The position numbers and the translations under genes are program-made. From contig CALFUO010000099.1 of NCBI GenBank assembly GCA_937929895.1, positions 1-41,977 of the forward strand: a DNA stretch of 41,977 bases, read 5' to 3'. The first letter of the stretch is position 1, and each line of letters begins with the position of its first letter. The notes below the pieces were generated by a model that saw only the letters and a list, made by a program, of their open reading frames with translations, searched no databases and was not told the DNA's origin. This document shows, piece after piece, positions 1-9,602 of the stretch. Origin of the DNA: an uncultured Aquimarina sp. GTDB taxonomy: Bacteria > Bacteroidota > Bacteroidia > Flavobacteriales > Flavobacteriaceae.

Positions 1-103
1 ATCATAATTTGTCATATGTCGGCGAAATTTAAGAGTATTTTTGATAATTTCAGTAGACAGTAACACAAAAAAAGATAATTTTAAGAATCTCTTTTTAGTT
101 GAG

Positions 104-525
104 AGTTGTGAGTTGTCAGTTGTGAGTATTTCTTTATTTTCTCCCATCAATATTTTGTTTATAGTAATTGATGAATCCATTTAACAATTTTCTACACTGA
201 ATGATATTGTCACTTATTTTATGGAATTCTTCTCTACCTATATATTCTAGATCTAATGCTAAGTATAGTTGTGTTTCTAATTCATAAATAGATCCTCTAC
301 TTATGAATAAAAATTGTAACGTGTCTCTTGAAGTTCTTCTTCCACAGCCTTCAGCTATATTTGACGGAATAGAAATAGAACTCCGTCTAATTTGACTTAC
401 TAAGCCGTACAATTCTGATTTAGGAAAAGATTCTGTAACAACATAAATTTCTTTTACTAATTGCCTAGATTCTTTCCATACTTCTAAATCTTTATAATTC
501 ATAATGCTTCTGACAACTCACAACT
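104..525. mobile_element. Putative single-gene cassette: four-helix-bundle gene bounded by a perfect 16-bp inverted repeat (104-119 / 510-525)
   Basis: agttgtgagttgtcag at 104-119 and its exact reverse complement ctgacaactcacaact at 510-525, enclosing ORF 134-502; the right repeat ends 5 bp before the metH stop codon. Confidence 0.55.
134..502 (-). CDS. Four helix bundle protein (23S rRNA-intervening-sequence / S23-like family)
   Basis: 122 aa; MNYKDLEVWKESRQLVKEIY...FPKSELYGLVSQIRRSSISIPSNIAEGCGRR is the family signature. Confidence 0.9.
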   Translation of the reverse strand: MNYKDLEVWKESRQLVKEIYVVTESFPKSELYGLVSQIRRSSISIPSNIAEGCGRRTSRDTLQFLFISRGSIYELETQLYLALDLEYIGREEFHKISDNIIQCRKLLNGFINYYKQNIDGRK

Positions 526-530
526 GATAA

Positions 531-1529
531 CTAAATAACCTTAAAACCTCTCGGCTTGTACCCTGATGCTAAATCAGCAATTGCCGTAATATGTGCAGGC
601 GTTGTTCCACAACATCCACCAATAATATTGATTAAGTCTTTATCTAAAAACTCTTTTATCTGAGCAGCCATCTGTTCTGGAGTCTCATCGTACTCTCCAA
701 AAGCATTTGGTAAACCTGCATTGGGGTGTGCAGAAACATTAAACTCTGCCTTATTTGCTAATACTTCTAAATGTGGGGTTAACTGATTTGCTCCTAGAGC
801 ACAATTAAAACCAACACTTAACATTGGAATATGTGATACCGAAACTAAAAAAGCTTCTGCTGTTTGACCCGAAAGAGTTCTACCACTTGCATCTGTAATT
901 GTACCACTTACCATAATAGGAACATCAACACCACGCTGGTCTTTAACTTCTTCTATTGCAAACAATGCTGCTTTAGCATTTAAAGTATCGAAAATTGTCT
1001 CTACTAACAAAAGATCAGATCCACCATCTAATAAAGCTTCTACCTGCTGTTTATAAGCAATTCGTAGATCGTCGAATGTCACTGCTCGATACCCAGGGTC
1101 ATTAACATCTGGAGACATACTAGCAGTACGGTTTGTAGGCCCTATAGAACCTGCGACAAATCTAGGTTTTTCTGGATTTTTAGCTGTAAATTCGTCAGCT
1201 ACTTCTCTGGCAATTTTAGCTGATTCGTAATTTAACTCGTATACTAAATCTTGCATTCCGTAATCTTCCATAGCAATGGTAGTACCCGAAAACGTATTGG
1301 TCTCTGCGATATCTGCTCCGGCCTCGAAATATTTGGCATGAATTTCTTTTATTGCTTTGGGTTGTGTCAGACTTAATAAGTCATTATTTCCTTGTAAAGG
1401 TTGCCCCCAATCCTTAAAACGCTCACCACGATAATCTTCTTCTGTAAATTTATATTGCTGAATCATCGTACCCATTGCACCATCAAGCACAAGGATGCGT
1501 TCTTTTAATATGTCTTGAATCTTTTGCAT
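531..1529 (-). CDS. metH: Homocysteine S-methyltransferase family protein (N-terminal module of split cobalamin-dependent methionine synthase)
   Basis: 332 aa; [42 protein letters not shown] (zinc-binding Cys motif). Confidence 0.9.
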   Translation of the reverse strand: MQKIQDILKERILVLDGAMGTMIQQYKFTEEDYRGERFKDWGQPLQGNNDLLSLTQPKAIKEIHAKYFEAGADIAETNTFSGTTIAMEDYGMQDLVYELNYESAKIAREVADEFTAKNPEKPRFVAGSIGPTNRTASMSPDVNDPGYRAVTFDDLRIAYKQQVEALLDGGSDLLLVETIFDTLNAKAALFAIEEVKDQRGVDVPIMVSGTITDASGRTLSGQTAEAFLVSVSHIPMLSVGFNCALGANQLTPHLEVLANKAEFNVSAHPNAGLPNAFGEYDETPEQMAAQIKEFLDKDLINIIGGCCGTTPAHITAIADLASGYKPRGFKVI

Positions 1530-1581
1530 AAGCCTTTTGTCGTCTTCATCTTTGTTAGATTACTAACAAATAATGAGGCTG

Positions 1582-1612
1582 CAAAGGTACTCTATACCGA
1601 AGATTTTAACAA
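1582..1612 (-). promoter_or_regulatory. Bacteroidota-type promoter of metH
   Basis: Minus strand reads TTG-N20-TACCTTTG, matching TTG...TAnnTTTG, about 50 nt upstream of the start codon. Confidence 0.6.
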
Positions 1613-1708
1613 GATCGACGATTATATTAATTTTACCTAGAATTTAATAAGTTCTATTTGTGAGCATTCGACAAAAGCTTCATTTTTATTACGATAAAAT
1701 CATTTTTA

Positions 1709-2359
1709 ATGAGCCTATTTAAAAAATTAAAAACAACACCTAGTAAAACGATTTTAGGAATAGAAATATTCTTGCTATTCTTTCTTTTACCTATACTATT
1801 AGCAACTTCTATACCTAAAGAAATAAAATTATTTTCTGTTATGTCTGGTTTAATTTATGTGTTGATTGTTGGTGTTTCTAAGAATAGTTTTCAGAGAATA
1901 ACAATTCAAAAACCATCTAAAGCCTACAGTATAAGAGTGACAGGACTTTCGATAACACTCTTAATTATAGGTGTAGTTGTAATGAAACTGACTCGTCCTG
2001 AAATGCTATTTAATATGCCAACAAACAAACCACAACTATGGGTGGCTATACTTTGTGTTTATGCTTTTATTTCTGTTTTTGCACAAGAATTATTGTATAG
2101 AAGATTCTTTTTCAATAGGTATAGAGGCTTCTTTTCTGATAAAAAGTTACTGTTCTTTGTAAACGTTATTTGTTTTTCATTATGCCACTTATTTCTGCAT
2201 ACAACTTGGGTATTAGCAGTTACAGCAGTAGGAGGAGCTCTTTTTGCATATACATATACAAAAGAAAAGAGTTTATTTTGGACTTGTGTAGAACATGCCC
2301 TCTATGGCAATATTTTGTTTTCTATAGGAATTGGGTCCGAATTAGCCTTCCCTAGTTAA
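1709..2359 (+). CDS. CPBP family intramembrane glutamic endopeptidase-like membrane protein
   Basis: Multiple TM segments; QELLYRRFFFNRY and CHLFLH resemble CPBP motifs 1 and 2. Confidence 0.7.
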   Translation: MSLFKKLKTTPSKTILGIEIFLLFFLLPILLATSIPKEIKLFSVMSGLIYVLIVGVSKNSFQRITIQKPSKAYSIRVTGLSITLLIIGVVVMKLTRPEMLFNMPTNKPQLWVAILCVYAFISVFAQELLYRRFFFNRYRGFFSDKKLLFFVNVICFSLCHLFLHTTWVLAVTAVGGALFAYTYTKEKSLFWTCVEHALYGNILFSIGIGSELAFPS

Positions 2360-2400
2360 AAAATAAGCCCCGTAAATTTTCATTACGAGACTTATTTTTT
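2358..2400. terminator. Bidirectional intrinsic terminator
   Basis: AAAAAATAAG...CCGTAA / TTACG...CTTATTTTTT hairpin between convergent genes. Confidence 0.7.
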
Positions 2401-2429
2401 GATTCCTGTTTTATATTTCGATGTATGAA

Positions 2430-3005
2430 CTAGTTCATTTTCAAACTTACATCATCAATCCAATAGGTTCCTTTTCTATTATCAAAACCAATCACAAGGT
2501 TCATATTTTTAAAATCTACTTTCTTACCTTTTTTTCCTTCTGCAATAAAGGTATGTGTAATATTTACCCAATCTCCAGCAGATTTAAAATCAAATTTTTC
2601 ACTAAAAATAGCACCCCAAGGATATTTACCTCCTGTTTCTGTAGATGAGTATATAGAAAGAAACACTTTATCTTCTATAAATCTAGATTTCACCCAAAGA
2701 CTAAGAGTGTATTCTTTTCCCTTTTTCAATTTTAATTCTCTTCTGCGTAAAGATGCCTTATTCCCTGCTCCATCTTTCGTGTTTTGTTTCACACGAGCTC
2801 TAAAAGAATTAGAATCGGTTCTTCCGCTTTTAGTATCGAAGTCAAATATTACTTCTGGTTTACCACCATCTTTTGGAGACCCCCAAGCCCCATATTTCCA
2901 ATCTTGATGTGGTGTTTGAAATGAACGGTTGGTGGTAATTAATTCTTGTGCACTTACGGTTAAAGTGAAAAGAATACCTATCGTTAATAGTAATTTTGTC
3001 TTCAT
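2430..3005 (-). CDS. Secreted protein with a carbohydrate-binding (CBM4/9-like) beta-sandwich fold
   Basis: Signal peptide; KGKEYTLSLWVKSRF...GDWVNITHTFIAEG...YWIDDVSL. Confidence 0.6.
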   Translation of the reverse strand: MKTKLLLTIGILFTLTVSAQELITTNRSFQTPHQDWKYGAWGSPKDGGKPEVIFDFDTKSGRTDSNSFRARVKQNTKDGAGNKASLRRRELKLKKGKEYTLSLWVKSRFIEDKVFLSIYSSTETGGKYPWGAIFSEKFDFKSAGDWVNITHTFIAEGKKGKKVDFKNMNLVIGFDNRKGTYWIDDVSLKMN

Positions 3006-3149
3006 AAATAGTAATTTATAGTTCGTTAGTCTAGTTACAACTTATATGCCAAATATCTAAAAAAATACATAAACAGTGCATAGGATCTGCGCAAAACATA
3101 GTTTTATCGACAAAATAACTACCTTTAACAGTAGATACCTTTTTCAATT

Positions 3150-4040
3150 ATGAAAAATAACACACAACATAAACCTAGTTTAGAATTTTTAGCTCCAGCT
3201 ATAGGGCAATCACTTATCTATAATAGATTCGATGCAGATCATAAAAACACTAAACCAATTTGGCACTATCACCCTGAGATCGAAATAGTTTACGTAAACG
3301 AAGGTTCTGGAAAACGTCAAATAGGTAGCCATGTATCTTACTATAACGATGGTGATCTTATCTTAATTGGCTCTAATTTACCTCATTGCGGATTTACAGA
3401 TGTTTTTTCTGCTAAAAGAAATGAAACTGTAATACAAATGTTACCCGAATTTCTTGGGCAATCTTTTTTTGATGTAGCCGAAATGCAACCTCTAAAGAGT
3501 TTATTGAAACGAGCTAAACAAGGGTTATCTTTCTATGGAAATACAAAAACAGAAATTGGTGATATTATTGAAAATATGATGAACCAAACTCCTTTTGAAC
3601 GAATTCTTGAAATTCTTAGGGTTTTAAAAAAATTAGAAGCTAGTGAAGAATACCACATTCTAAATGCAGATGGATTTATTTTAAAAGCTGAAGCACAAGA
3701 TAATAGTAGAATAAATGACGTCTTTAATTATGTGCAAACACATTTTAAAGATCAGATTCCTGTTGATGATATTTCAAAGTATGTGAATATGACTACACCT
3801 GCTTTTTGTAGATATTTTAAAAAAGTAACTCACAAAACGTTTACACAATTCGTAAATGAATACCGTTTGGTACATGCTACGAAATTACTAAGTGAACAAA
3901 ATGATAGTATTCAAAACATTTGTTTCGAATGCGGATTCAATAACTTCTCACACTTCAATAAACAGTTTAAACAATATACTGGTAAAACCCCTAGAGAATA
4001 TAGAAAATCATTGAACTTTGAAGTAACAGAAGAATACTAG
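3150..4040 (+). CDS. AraC family transcriptional regulator (N-terminal cupin)
   Basis: WHYHPEIEIVYVNEGSG cupin; CFECGFNNFSHFNKQFKQYTGKTPREYRK AraC HTH. Confidence 0.93.
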   Translation: MKNNTQHKPSLEFLAPAIGQSLIYNRFDADHKNTKPIWHYHPEIEIVYVNEGSGKRQIGSHVSYYNDGDLILIGSNLPHCGFTDVFSAKRNETVIQMLPEFLGQSFFDVAEMQPLKSLLKRAKQGLSFYGNTKTEIGDIIENMMNQTPFERILEILRVLKKLEASEEYHILNADGFILKAEAQDNSRINDVFNYVQTHFKDQIPVDDISKYVNMTTPAFCRYFKKVTHKTFTQFVNEYRLVHATKLLSEQNDSIQNICFECGFNNFSHFNKQFKQYTGKTPREYRKSLNFEVTEEY

Positions 4041-4101
4041 GATAGAAAATTCAAAATATTACTGGATATATCTATTCAAATTCAACTAAAGATATTAAGC
4101 C

Positions 4102-4137
4102 AAGAAAAGTAACCTATACTTATAGGTTACTTTTCTT
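4102..4137. terminator. Bidirectional terminator, 17-bp perfect stem
   Basis: AAGAAAAGTAACCTATA / CT / TATAGGTTACTTTTCTT. Confidence 0.8.
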
Positions 4138-4163
4138 TATTTACCTATAGAATTGAAATATCT

Positions 4164-4541
4164 CTATTTGATCTCTCTTGCTGAAATACTATGATGGGAA
4201 TCATGATATACCACTACTCCGTTTTTAACAACTATTAATTGTGGAGACTGATGAGCTACACCAAACTTTTCTGCAATTTTTAGTGATACTGGTCGATAAT
4301 TCAGTAAATCTAAATAATACAAATCAGCATTTGTATCTAAATCGTATTCAGATTCTAATTGTTTAATTACCATACTACTTATTCCACAACGTGTGGAATG
4401 CTTAAAAATCGCTTGTGTCTTTTCTTTAGATTTTTCCTTAATAACATCTAACTCTTCTATAGAGGTAAGTGGAATCCACGGAAACGATTGTTTCTCTTCG
4501 TTCTCATTTTTCCCACCTTTTAAAAAATCAAATAATCCCAT
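4164..4541 (-). CDS. ytxJ: Bacillithiol system redox-active protein YtxJ
   Basis: SWIPLTSIEELDVIKEKS...FKHSTRCGISSMVIKQLE...VYHDSHHSIS. Confidence 0.85.
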   Translation of the reverse strand: MGLFDFLKGGKNENEEKQSFPWIPLTSIEELDVIKEKSKEKTQAIFKHSTRCGISSMVIKQLESEYDLDTNADLYYLDLLNYRPVSLKIAEKFGVAHQSPQLIVVKNGVVVYHDSHHSISAREIK

Positions 4542-4593
4542 ATACTTTTTATTTACCAGTCGGTTTAAATTCTATTCGATTACAACTAAAATG

Positions 4594-4622
4594 AAAAAAG
4601 CTGCCCGAAATCGAACAGCTTT
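4594..4622 (-). terminator. Terminator of the ferredoxin gene
   Basis: AAAAGCTG...CAGCTTTT stem; the minus strand has the T-run. Confidence 0.6.
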
Positions 4623-4647
4623 TGGCTTATTTTTAACGCTAACCCAA

Positions 4648-5046
<399 letters not shown>

Positions 5047-5061
5047 TTAAGCAAATATTAG

Positions 5062-6120
5062 ATGACTTTAAACGATAGAATTATTGCTTTTGCAGCTTTA
5101 GGAGACTTTTTACGCCAATTCGATGGCGAAAAACCTATTCCACAAAACGATATTATTCACAACGATCTTTTCTTTGAAAAATTTGTAGCTGCTATTCATA
5201 GTGCTAAACATTATAATAACTGGTTTTTAGAAAAAGAAGTCATTTTCTCTTTCCAACAATGGGCACAAGCTTTAACTAATGAAAATCTCGAAACTTGGCT
5301 TTCGAATTATGATTTAGGAATCATGCAGCCCAAAACTATTGGAATTGTGATGGCTGGAAATATTCCGTTAGTTGGTTTTCATGATTTACTCAGCATTTTA
5401 ATTACAGGGCATAAGGTATTGATAAAACTATCGTCGTCAGACAATAAATTAATTCCGTTATGTTGCGAATACTTAATAGCTATAAACAAAAATTTCAAAG
5501 ATTTTATTACCATTACTAAAGATCAATTAAAAGATTTTGATGGTGTTATTGCAACAGGTAGTAATAACACTGCTAGATATTTCGAACATTATTTTGGAAA
5601 GTATCCTAATATCATCAGAAAAAATAGAAATTCTATTGCTGTATTAACTGGTAACGAATCTACAGAAGATCTAGAGGCTTTAGGCGAGGATATTTTTAGA
5701 TATTTTGGTTTAGGCTGTAGAAGTGTATCTAAACTATTTGTACCAAATGATTATAATTTTGATACTTTCTTTAAATCAATTTATAAACACAATGATTTAT
5801 TAAATAACGACAAGTACACCAATAATTACGACTACAATAAAGCCGTTTATTTAATGAGTGAATACAAAATGCTAGATAATGGTTTCTTAATTATAAAAGA
5901 AGATGAGAGCCATGCCTCCCCTATAGGAAGTGTATTTTATGAATTCTATGAGGATGAAGAATCTCTTTCTGAACGTCTAAAAAATGACGAAGAAAAACTT
6001 CAATGTGTCGTTAATTTCCCAAGCAACTCAAAGCATGTTTCATTCGGCGAAACGCAAAAGCCCTCGCTTAACGATTATGCCGATGGAGTAGATACTATAG
6101 ATTTTTTGTTAAAAATTTAG
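5062..6120 (+). CDS. Acyl-CoA reductase (LuxC-like)
   Basis: 352 aa; GIVMAGNIPLVGFHDLLSILITGHKVLIKLSSSDNKLIP and FRYFGLGCRSVSKLFVP. Confidence 0.85.
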   Translation: MTLNDRIIAFAALGDFLRQFDGEKPIPQNDIIHNDLFFEKFVAAIHSAKHYNNWFLEKEVIFSFQQWAQALTNENLETWLSNYDLGIMQPKTIGIVMAGNIPLVGFHDLLSILITGHKVLIKLSSSDNKLIPLCCEYLIAINKNFKDFITITKDQLKDFDGVIATGSNNTARYFEHYFGKYPNIIRKNRNSIAVLTGNESTEDLEALGEDIFRYFGLGCRSVSKLFVPNDYNFDTFFKSIYKHNDLLNNDKYTNNYDYNKAVYLMSEYKMLDNGFLIIKEDESHASPIGSVFYEFYEDEESLSERLKNDEEKLQCVVNFPSNSKHVSFGETQKPSLNDYADGVDTIDFLLKI

Positions 6121-6258
6121 TGAATAAAATTTCAAAAAAACATGGTGATAAGGAAGATTATTAAGACCTTTGTCGCTTCCTTACAGGAAAATTTGTAAAC
6201 TCAACATTGAAAAAATTTAAGCCTTATCTTTTAAGGTAGTTTTTATAATTAAGGACGA

Positions 6259-7323
6259 ATGAAGAAACATAATTTTAGCGCAGGACCTTGTATTTTACCA
6301 CAAGAAGTATTTCAAAAAGCTTCTCAAGCAGTATTAAATTTCAACGATTCTGGTCTTTCCATTTTAGAAATTTCTCACAGAAGTAAAGACTTCGTAGATG
6401 TAATGGAAAAAGCTCGTGAGTTAGCGTTAGAGTTATTAGGGTTACAAGGACAAGGGTACAAAGCTTTATTCCTGCAAGGTGGGGCTAGCACCCAATTCTT
6501 AATGGCTGCTTATAACTTATTAAAAACTAAAGCTGGATATGTAAATACAGGTTCATGGAGTTCTAAAGCTATCAAAGAAGCTAAATTATTCGGAGAAGTA
6601 GTAGAAGTAGCTTCTTCTGCAGATGCAAATTTCAAATATATCCCTAAAGGATATACAGTTCCTGAAGATTTAGATTACTTACATCTTACGAGTAACAATA
6701 CTATTTTCGGAACTCAAATTAAAGATTTCCCTACTACTGATGTGCCATTAATTTGTGACATGAGTAGTGACATTTTCTCTCGTCAATTAGATTTCTCTAA
6801 ATTCGGAATTATCTATGCTGGAGCTCAGAAAAACATGGGGCCTGCAGGTACTACTTTAGTGGTAGTTAGAGAAGATATTCTTAAGGAAATCGGACGTAAG
6901 ATTCCTTCTATGTTAGACTATAAAGTGCATATTAGCAAAGGGTCTATGTTCAACACTCCTCCCGTTTTTCCTGTTTACGTTTCTATGTTAACAATGGAGT
7001 GGTTAAAAGCTAAAGGTGGAATCGCAGCTATCGAAGAAGAAAACGAGAAGAAAGCTAACCTTATTTATTCTGAAATTGACTTAAATCCATTATTCGAAGG
7101 ATTTGCTGCTAAAGAAGATCGTTCGATGATGAATGCTACTTTTAACTTAACTAACGGAGATCTGAAAGAGACTTTCGATGCTATGCTAAAAGAAGGCGGA
7201 ATCAATGGTGCTAATGGACACAGAAGTGTTGGTGGATACCGTGCTTCTATGTACAATGCTATGACTATCGAAAGCGTTGGTGCTTTAGTAGATATCATGA
7301 GTGATTTAGAGCGTAAAGCTTAA
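6259..7323 (+). CDS. serC: 3-phosphoserine/phosphohydroxythreonine transaminase
   Basis: MKKHNFSAGPCILPQEV, LFLQGGASTQF, GAQKNMGPAG. Confidence 0.97.
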   Translation: MKKHNFSAGPCILPQEVFQKASQAVLNFNDSGLSILEISHRSKDFVDVMEKARELALELLGLQGQGYKALFLQGGASTQFLMAAYNLLKTKAGYVNTGSWSSKAIKEAKLFGEVVEVASSADANFKYIPKGYTVPEDLDYLHLTSNNTIFGTQIKDFPTTDVPLICDMSSDIFSRQLDFSKFGIIYAGAQKNMGPAGTTLVVVREDILKEIGRKIPSMLDYKVHISKGSMFNTPPVFPVYVSMLTMEWLKAKGGIAAIEEENEKKANLIYSEIDLNPLFEGFAAKEDRSMMNATFNLTNGDLKETFDAMLKEGGINGANGHRSVGGYRASMYNAMTIESVGALVDIMSDLERKA

Positions 7324-7407
7324 TCCTACTAATTGATTATAAATCCCAATTTTTGGGTTAACCCTGAATTAAATCGTACGACTAAGTACACAAATCCATA
7401 TTTCTAA

Positions 7408-8358
7408 ATGAAAATTTTAGCAAACGACGGAATTTCACAAAGCGGTATAGACGCTTTAACAAAAGCTGGTTTTGAAGTAAGTACTACAACAGTAGCCCAA
7501 GAGCAGTTAATCAATTATATTAATGATAACGACATCGTAGTACTTTTAGTAAGAAGTGCTACCAAAGTTCGTCAAGATCTTATCGATGCTTGTCCTGGTT
7601 TAAAAATCATCGGTCGTGGTGGTGTTGGTATGGATAATATCGATGTAGAATATGCTCGCGAAAAAGGGCTTTCTGTAATCAATACACCTGCAGCTTCTTC
7701 AGAATCTGTAGCAGAATTAGTATTTGCTCACTTATACGGAGGTGTTCGCTTCTTATACGATGCTAACCGTAACATGCCTTTAGAAGGAGAAACTAACTTC
7801 AAAGGTTTAAAGAAGGCTTATGCTAAAGGATTAGAGTTAAAAGGTAAAACTTTAGGTGTAATTGGTTTTGGTCGTATTGGTCAAGCTACAGCTCGTATCG
7901 CTTTAGGTGTAGGTATGAAAGTTATTTACTTTGATCCATTTACTAAAGAGGCAGAATTATCATTAAGTTTCTATGATGGCCAAACTGTTTCTTTTAAATT
8001 AGAAAGCAACAGTAAGGAAGAAGTATTACAACAATCAGATTTCATAAGCTTACATGTACCTGCCCAAAAAGAGTATGTAATCGGTAAACCTGAATTCGAA
8101 TTAATGAAAAAAGGTAGTGCTATCGTAAATGCTGCTCGTGGTGGCGTAATCGACGAAGTTGCTTTAGTTGACGCTTTAGAAAGTGGTAAATTAGCTTTTG
8201 CTGGTTTAGATACTTTTGAAAATGAGCCTAAGCCTGAAATCAAATTATTAATGCATAACAAGATTTCTTTAACTCCACACATCGGTGCTGCTACTTTAGA
8301 AGCTCAAGATCGTATTGGAGAAGAATTAGCTAGCCAAATTGTTTCAATTTTAAAGTAA
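7408..8358 (+). CDS. serA: D-2-hydroxyacid dehydrogenase / D-3-phosphoglycerate dehydrogenase
   Basis: GRGGVGMDNID, LGVIGFGRIGQATA, NAARGGVIDE; directly after serC. Confidence 0.88.
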   Translation: MKILANDGISQSGIDALTKAGFEVSTTTVAQEQLINYINDNDIVVLLVRSATKVRQDLIDACPGLKIIGRGGVGMDNIDVEYAREKGLSVINTPAASSESVAELVFAHLYGGVRFLYDANRNMPLEGETNFKGLKKAYAKGLELKGKTLGVIGFGRIGQATARIALGVGMKVIYFDPFTKEAELSLSFYDGQTVSFKLESNSKEEVLQQSDFISLHVPAQKEYVIGKPEFELMKKGSAIVNAARGGVIDEVALVDALESGKLAFAGLDTFENEPKPEIKLLMHNKISLTPHIGAATLEAQDRIGEELASQIVSILK

Positions 8359-8390
8359 ATTTGTATTAATTTTAAGTTGCAATAAAATTA

Positions 8391-8423
8391 CAGCCGTTAA
8401 TCTCTTTGATTAGCGGCTTTTTT
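8391..8423 (+). terminator. Intrinsic terminator after serA
   Basis: AGCCGTTAATC...GATTAGCGGCTTTTTT. Confidence 0.8.
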
Positions 8424-8506
8424 ACTTTCATCGTTTTTTTATATTATAACAACGATAAATATTACCAAATCTTTTAGAAAAAAAATCCACAACGCTATGT
8501 CCAAAA

Positions 8507-8527
8507 TATATTTGATCACGGATCAAA
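8507..8527 (+). promoter_or_regulatory. TATATTTG -7-like element overlapped by palindrome TTTGATC-ACG-GATCAAA
   Basis: Direct read just upstream of ORF 8540. Confidence 0.45.
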
Positions 8528-8539
8528 TAAATAGTCACG

Positions 8540-9400
8540 ATGAAGGCACTTCTACTTTTAACCTCTCTTATTATTACCTTTACAACCTATGCCAAAAAAA
8601 TAGACTTTAATACTAATTTTTGGCAATCTTACATTTCGACAGTAGATGCAATCGGAAAACAAGAAATTAATTTACAACAACTTCCGATTCAAATTCTTAA
8701 AGTTAGAAAAGGGAAAGATGTCATACAATCCGTAAACAAACAACTTGTTCTTTTTTCAGAAAACTTTAAAACTACAGAAAATTTCGCATCAAACTTAAAA
8801 TCGTCAGAAATCAATAAGATTCTAAAAAACACCTCTAAATCGTTTGAATCTCTAAGAAGGTTAAGTACAAAATCAACAGTTAAGATTCGTAAAATATTAC
8901 ACCTAAGAGACCTAATCATAGTAAACCTAACATCGTTAAATAAACAAATTAAAAGAGAGGTAATTCGTGGCTTACCTAATATATATATCGATGAATATCA
9001 CTTAGTTTCTAAAATAGAGGAAAACATAGCACAAATTAATCATCAAATTTCGACTCTTCAATCTTACGAACTTCAATCGGAACTGAACAATTTTGATTAT
9101 AATAATATTGGAAATAAAGAAAATATTATATCCGAAATTAATCAGAGTATCAACTTTTTGATTTTAAATAATCTCGATGATTTATCTATCGATCAAACCT
9201 TAACAACAATTATACACCTAACTAATTACATTTTTAGAGAAGAAAATACGGATATAAAAAATATAACTAAGGATATCTCTTTACTCTTTGAAGGATTAAA
9301 AGATAGATCCATACTTTCTATAAGTACCAATGAAAAGTTTAGAGATCATTTTGTTTTTGACAACTTTTCTGATTCTAATTTTAATACCCCTAAAAGCTAA
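8540..9400 (+). CDS. Secreted mostly alpha-helical protein of unknown function (paralogue of 10786-11574)
   Basis: Signal peptide; shares the order and spacing of motifs with the second copy (see findings). Confidence 0.75.
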   Translation: MKALLLLTSLIITFTTYAKKIDFNTNFWQSYISTVDAIGKQEINLQQLPIQILKVRKGKDVIQSVNKQLVLFSENFKTTENFASNLKSSEINKILKNTSKSFESLRRLSTKSTVKIRKILHLRDLIIVNLTSLNKQIKREVIRGLPNIYIDEYHLVSKIEENIAQINHQISTLQSYELQSELNNFDYNNIGNKENIISEINQSINFLILNNLDDLSIDQTLTTIIHLTNYIFREENTDIKNITKDISLLFEGLKDRSILSISTNEKFRDHFVFDNFSDSNFNTPKS

Positions 9401-9475
9401 CTAATAGTTAGTTTAAACGGTGATTATATGAAAAGTAGCGCTGAAAAAATGCCATAATTTTCGGATATTATACAA

Positions 9476-9540
9476 GCCGAATTTTTAAATTTCACTAATT
9501 ATTTTATTTTTTTATAATTTGTCAAATTTAAAAATTTGGC
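9476..9540. repeat. Inverted repeat / hairpin (GCCGAATTTTTAAATTT ... AAATTTAAAAATTTGGC)
   Basis: 16 of 17 positions complementary. Confidence 0.6.
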
Positions 9541-9602
9541 GATTTCCAAAAAATGTCCCAAACCCTTGTGTTAGCAACGACTTGAGCTATTTTTCATATA
9601 CA

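Noticed and set aside
1530-1660. Possible SAM or cobalamin riboswitch upstream of metH
   Set aside because: The short leader between the promoter and ATG lacks the conserved core sequences of these classes; only the promoter is supported.
2170-2907. Short ORFs 2170-2355, 2421-2648, 2707-2907 (+)
   Set aside because: Overlap or lie antisense to the CPBP gene and the secreted CBM-like gene; composition typical of spurious frames.
7065-8282. Minus-strand ORFs 7065-7298 and 7971-8282 opposite serC/serA
   Set aside because: Fully antisense to well-supported genes, no recognisable domain; shadow ORFs.
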